Shown here: positions 62,829 through 64,000 of the stretch, piece by piece
Layout of the letters: each line of letters begins with the position of its first letter
How positions within the stretch are numbered: position 1 is the stretch's first letter
Assembly (NCBI GenBank): GCA_023150895.1
Contig: JAKLJY010000021.1
Span: 20,204-84,203 of the forward strand
DNA: 64,000 bases
Reading direction: 5' to 3'
Origin: Myxococcota bacterium
GTDB lineage: Bacteria > Myxococcota_A > Bradymonadia > UBA7976 > UBA1532
Position numbers and translations under genes: made by a program
The notes under the pieces: generated by a model
Databases searched by the model: none
What the model was told of the DNA's origin: nothing
What the model saw: the letters and a program-made list of their open reading frames with translations, nothing else

Positions 62829-64000
62829 ATGTTCTCGACGAAAGACAGACGGCCATGGAACGGGCGATCGCGAAGCATCGGCGCGGCCGCGGTGTCGGCG
62901 GTGAGTGTCGCGGCCGGGCTGGCGATGTTTGCCCCGTCCGCCGTCTCGGCGGCCGGTGGCCAGCCCGCGCCGACGACCTGGCCCGCGCTCGAGGCCGAGG
63001 CAGCGCCCGTCGTGGGCGGGGGTGGGGCCGACGCGGCGGTCATCGTAGGGGTCGAGGCCTACGACAACCTGCCGCCCGTGCGTGGTGCCATCGCCAACGC
63101 CAACGCGTGGTACACGTGGCTGGCCAAGGCGCGGCAGGTGCCGGCGCGCAACCTCAGGCTGCTGCGCAACAAGGAGGCCACCCTCGAGGACATGCGGGCC
63201 GCGCTCGCCGATGCCGGCAACGCCGTGGGCGCCGGGGGCACGCTCTGGGTCGTTTTCATCGGCCACGGGACGCCGGTGAGCGCGGGCGACGCGCGCCGAC
63301 GCGACGGCGGCCTCGTCGGGGTCGACGCGCAGGCCCGCGAGATCAGCCTGACGAGCCGCAGCCTGGGCCGCGGCGAGCTGATGCGCACCGTGGGCGAGGC
63401 CGCGGCGGCGCGGCGGGCGCGGCCGGTGGTCATCCTCGACGCGTGTTTCAGCGGCCGCACGGCCAGCGGCGACGCGCTCGCGAAGGACCTGCAGCCCGTC
63501 TTGAACATGGCGCTCGCGGCGCCGACGACGGCCGTCGAGCTCGCCGCGGCCAAGGCCGATCAGGCGGCGGGCCCGTTGCCCAAGGCCGGGACGATGGTCC
63601 GCCCCGCGTTCAGCTACCTGGTGCTCGGCGGACTGCGCGGTTGGGCGGACGGGGCGCTCGGCGCCCCCGACGGGGCCGTCTCTGCGCAGGAGGCCGTGGC
63701 CTACGCCCGTGACGCCCTGCAGACGCTGCTGGCCGGCAACCGTACCCAGGTCCCGGACCTCTCCGGGCCGGGCCTGGACGGTGGGCTCGGCGGCGCGCCC
63801 TTCGTGCTCGCCAAGAGCGGTGGCGAGCGCGGGCCCGATCTGATCGCGATGAACCTGGGGACGGGCTCCGGCGCGGCGCCGGGGACCGGTGAGGGCAGCA
63901 GCGGCGGCGGGTTCGACGCGGCGATTCGAGCGGCGCTGGAGAAGCAGGCTGCGGCGGACGCGGCGCGTGCGGAGGCGGAGCGGGTAGCGGCGGAGGCGGC
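62829..64000 (+). CDS. Exported caspase-like (peptidase C14) protein, 3' end outside window
   Basis: Open frame of at least 390 codons that runs off the end of the window. A signal peptide (about 1-42, AAAVSAVSVAAGLAMFAPSA then VSA) precedes a caspase p20-like domain from about residue 70 (VGVEAYDNLPPVRGAIAN). The likely catalytic dyad is His146 in VVFIGHGTP and Cys206 in VVILDACFSGR. After the domain (about 285 on) comes a Gly/Ser-rich linker and the start of an Ala/Glu/Arg-rich coiled coil. ATG with GGGGG upstream. Such metacaspase-like proteins with export signals suggest a secreted cysteine protease; the target is unknown. Confidence 0.85.
   Translation, partial: MFSTKDRRPWNGRSRSIGAAAVSAVSVAAGLAMFAPSAVSAAGGQPAPTTWPALEAEAAPVVGGGGADAAVIVGVEAYDNLPPVRGAIANANAWYTWLAKARQVPARNLRLLRNKEATLEDMRAALADAGNAVGAGGTLWVVFIGHGTPVSAGDARRRDGGLVGVDAQAREISLTSRSLGRGELMRTVGEAAAARRARPVVILDACFSGRTASGDALAKDLQPVLNMALAAPTTAVELAAAKADQAAGPLPKAGTMVRPAFSYLVLGGLRGWADGALGAPDGAVSAQEAVAYARDALQTLLAGNRTQVPDLSGPGLDGGLGGAPFVLAKSGGERGPDLIAMNLGTGSGAAPGTGEGSSGGGFDAAIRAALEKQAAADAARAEAERVAAEA

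Overview
The window looks like a chromosomal segment of a very GC-rich Gram-negative bacterium, most likely a myxobacterium-like member of the Myxococcota/Deltaproteobacteria. This is an inference from several traits: many Cys-rich or Pro/Ala/Asp-rich lipoproteins, a eukaryote-type Ser/Thr kinase with an N-terminal zinc ribbon, PilZ-receiver and receiver-XRE regulators, a long Ctc-type L25, and the gene order tRNA-Gln, prs, rplY, pth, then rpsF-rpsR-rplI-dnaB. No rRNA, CRISPR array, prophage or conventional insertion sequence was seen. About 57 protein genes, one tRNA and one probable gene remnant are annotated. Genes are tightly packed, often with TGATG, ATGA or GTGA stop/start overlaps.

Layout. 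1-6.9 kb: end of an EamA transporter, two exported or repeat-rich proteins, a HEAT protein, a zinc-type dehydrogenase and a PilZ-receiver regulator. 7.0-15.1 kb: a Complex I operon holding only nuoE, F, J, K, L, M and N. 15.1-23.7 kb: a membrane protein, a rhomboid protease, cysM, and a five-gene minus-strand group (lysC, outer-membrane-like protein, bisphosphate-nucleotidase-like phosphatase, DUF4159 protein, large VWA/amidotransferase-like membrane protein). 23.8-26.1 kb: UDP-glucose dehydrogenase facing a UDP-glucuronate-epimerase-like gene, which together would supply UDP-uronic acids. 26.4-27.0 kb: two tandem HU genes. 27.0-31.2 kb: a DUF2723-like membrane protein coupled to an AlkC-type DNA glycosylase, plus a Cys-rich lipoprotein. 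31.4-37.7 kb: the tRNA, nucleotide-synthesis, ribosomal and dnaB block. 37.7-40.9 kb: three signalling genes. 41-46.7 kb: a transaldolase-family enzyme, a FUSC-like membrane protein, a lipoprotein metalloprotease, and an SGNH-like/MBOAT acyl-transfer pair. 46.7-51.3 kb: an Rpn-type nuclease gene wedged behind a three-subunit molybdenum hydroxylase operon. 51.4-62.3 kb: an acyltransferase, a large exported protein of unknown function, a carbamoylase-family amidohydrolase, a lipoprotein, an AAA/TPR/winged-helix regulator overlapping an M81 (MlrC) gene, and a DsbA-like protein. 62.8-64 kb: a secreted caspase-like protein that runs off the window.

The most unusual structure is the Rpn gene. It lies in a unit of exactly 1000 bp bounded by two identical 37-bp direct repeats. 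Each repeat carries the last four codons and the stop of a gene: the Rpn gene in one copy and the molybdenum-hydroxylase FAD-subunit gene in the other. The arrangement resembles an integrated cassette with att-like ends that regenerate the 3' end of the host gene. Other points of interest are a receiver domain whose phospho-acceptor Asp is Glu, a response regulator with a wrecked GGDEF-like domain, a split Complex I operon with His-rich NuoL and NuoM segments, triple duplication of a gene's 3' end including its stop codon, and a caspase-like gene with an export signal.
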